From Nitrospinota bacterium (GTDB lineage Bacteria > Nitrospirota > Thermodesulfovibrionia > Thermodesulfovibrionales > UBA1546), in assembly GCA_018896985.1 (NCBI GenBank), contig JAHILQ010000141.1:1-21558 (forward strand): a DNA stretch of 21,558 bases, given 5' to 3'. The notes under the pieces are model-generated. The model did no database searches. It had not been told where the DNA came from and saw only the letters and a program-made list of their open reading frames with translations. A program made the position numbers and the translations under genes. Positions 20,176 through 21,558 of this stretch are shown piece after piece; position 1 is the stretch's first letter, and every line of letters begins with the position of its first letter.

Positions 20176-21558
20176 TTATCTTGGATGTCTGCTTCTGTAA
20201 TCGTTAATATCCCTTGCAAATCCGCCTGGGACTTCTTCTTCCTTAAAGAAGACATACGGATTCGAACGAGGCTCTTTAACCATCTGAGGCATAGGCGGAA
20301 TTCCAAGCACATCAACAAATGTCTTCAGCCCCATACGCTGTATCAATTCACCAAGACGTTCACGGTTCTTCCCTTCTTCAATCCACCAGTCAAACACCTT
20401 CCTTACAACTTCTTTTTGGGTATCATAGGGCTTAACTGCATACATGAAGGGTATTGTCATTACTGACATCTGGGCGCCTTCTAATATTGGTGCCTTTGCC
20501 CCAAAGAGTATACTTAATCCCTGATCTGCACCGACTCTCAATGCTTCAGGCATGGTGTCTATGCAATGCATACAGCGGTTACATTCTGCATTGTTGATAC
20601 TCAGTTTCTTACCATCCCATTGCATACACTGGGTAGGACAAAGGGCGATTACCTCCTTCTGAATGTCAAAAGGTCCCCAATCTCTTCCCGCAAATCCTCC
20701 ACCGTCTGGTGGGATCTTGCCGGCAACATATTCCTTTACACCCTCTTGATTAATTCTGATATCGTCCTTCCATGTGCCTATATAAGACATATCTGAACGT
20801 GCTATACTGGCTATACAGCCATTCGGGCATCCATCAAACTTGAATTTAAACTTATATGGGAAGGCAGGCCTGTGTAATTCATCCTGGAACGTCATGGTCA
20901 TCTCATAACACATGTCCATGGTGTCATAACATGCGAACTCACAGCGTGCCTTACCGATACAATCAGAAGGTGTCCGGAGGTTTCCACCAGAACCACCCAG
21001 ATCAACGCCCATATCATGGGTCAGATCAAAGAATATTGGTTCTAATTGTTCTGTAGTGGTACCAAGCATGACCATGTCACCGGTTGAACCATGCATATTG
21101 GTAATACCGCTTCCGCGGTATTCAGCTATATCGGCAAATGCTCTCAGGAAATCAGAGGTATAAAATTTTGCACCAGGCTGATTAACCCTGATGGTATGGA
21201 AATGCGCAACAGCAGGGAATTGCTGCTGCTGGTCACAATAACGGCCGATAATACCACCGCCATAACCAAGAACACCGACGATACCGCCATGTTTCCAGTG
21301 GGTCTCACCCTCTTTATATGAAAGCTCTACTACCCCCAACAAATCATCTACAATATCCGCAGGTATCATCAGGTTATCTTGCCCCAATTTATGCCTATGT
21401 ACTGCTTCTCTCTTTAAATCGCTCACAAAACTGGGCCAGGGCCCTGACTCTAATTGCTCAATCATTGAAATATCATGCTTACACTTATAGTTTTTCAGCT
21501 CTTCTTCTGTATAATTTTTCAACTGTTCATCGGTATAAATCCTGACATCATTGTACGT
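20176..21558 (-). CDS. dsrA: Dissimilatory sulfite reductase alpha subunit, 5' end possibly beyond the window
   Basis: DsrA is the alpha subunit of dissimilatory sulfite reductase. Counting from a TTG at 21522, siroheme-cluster cysteines are C188 and C194 (CIGKARCEFAC), C232 and C236 (CPNGC). The ferredoxin domain has C295 (LCPTQC) and CNRCMHC (C314, C317, C320). The signature QLESGPWPSFVSDLKREA (23-40) and the end FKEEEVPGGFARDINDYRSR match Desulfovibrio DsrA. The frame stays open to the window edge for 12 more codons (TYNDVRIYTDEQ), so the true start is upstream or unresolved; the TTG has no ribosome binding site. The N-terminal part ahead of QLESGPW is at least 34 residues, longer than in D. 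vulgaris, and contains a repeat, DEQLKNYT/EEELKNYK. Confidence 0.97.
   Translation of the reverse strand, partial: TYNDVRIYTDEQLKNYTEEELKNYKCKHDISMIEQLESGPWPSFVSDLKREAVHRHKLGQDNLMIPADIVDDLLGVVELSYKEGETHWKHGGIVGVLGYGGGIIGRYCDQQQQFPAVAHFHTIRVNQPGAKFYTSDFLRAFADIAEYRGSGITNMHGSTGDMVMLGTTTEQLEPIFFDLTHDMGVDLGGSGGNLRTPSDCIGKARCEFACYDTMDMCYEMTMTFQDELHRPAFPYKFKFKFDGCPNGCIASIARSDMSYIGTWKDDIRINQEGVKEYVAGKIPPDGGGFAGRDWGPFDIQKEVIALCPTQCMQWDGKKLSINNAECNRCMHCIDTMPEALRVGADQGLSILFGAKAPILEGAQMSVMTIPFMYAVKPYDTQKEVVRKVFDWWIEEGKNRERLGELIQRMGLKTFVDVLGIPPMPQMVKEPRSNPYVFFKEEEVPGGFARDINDYRSRHPR

Overview
The window reads as chromosomal DNA of an anaerobic, moderately AT-rich, sulfate- or sulfite-reducing bacterium. 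Nearly complete dissimilatory sulfite reductase machinery (DsrAB, DsrD, DsrC, DsrMKJOP, a DsrN relic) lies beside a thrS-infC-rpmI-rplT-pheS-pheT translation cluster. The protein sequences and gene order suggest Nitrospirota (Thermodesulfovibrio-like lineages); this is recognition from memory, not a search. DsrD points to the reductive direction of the pathway.

Layout: almost everything is on the minus strand, so transcription runs from high to low coordinates. At 21558-18694 are dsrA (cut by the window edge), dsrB and dsrD, closed by a hairpin terminator at 18651-18681. At 18512-17017 are a five-repeat TPR protein and a YkgJ-type cysteine-cluster protein, separated by a dispersed inverted-repeat element. 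At 14812-17042 the only plus-strand genes form a two-gene unit: a zinc-ribbon/HEAT-repeat protein and an unrecognised 382-aa protein. At 14542-13185 are a small winged-helix protein resembling DsrD, an FmdB-like zinc ribbon and a dead dsrN/cbiA gene. At 12876-12541 is dsrC as its own unit. At 12368-6756 is an RsbRD-N-domain gene followed by dsrM-K-J-O-P, tightly spaced or overlapping. At 6758-6602 is a 157-bp element with 27-bp perfect terminal inverted repeats, which supplies the dsrP stop codon. At 6558-6373 is a 7Fe-type ferredoxin. At 6265-1 is thrS-infC-rpmI-rplT-pheS with its own promoter, then pheT behind a separate promoter; pheT runs off the window start.

How the genes work together: DsrAB reduces sulfite and loads the sulfur onto the two C-terminal cysteines of DsrC. 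DsrD stimulates DsrAB. The membrane complex DsrMKJOP reduces the DsrC trisulfide with electrons from the quinone pool or periplasm. DsrN would amidate siroheme, but here it is destroyed by a nonsense codon, a 16-bp tandem duplication, a change in a G/C run and loss of the amidotransferase domain.

Most notable points: (i) three genes whose best start is not ATG/GTG/TTG (infC AUA, thrS AUU, RsbRD gene CUG), two of them in one operon; (ii) ThrS without its TGS domain and PheT without its OB/EMAP tRNA-binding domain; (iii) a pheT promoter placed so that the mRNA would be leaderless; (iv) the dsrN pseudogene; (v) a second small DsrD-like protein with a palindrome over its promoter; (vi) several families of intergenic inverted repeats. 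No tRNA, rRNA, CRISPR array or transposase gene was seen.
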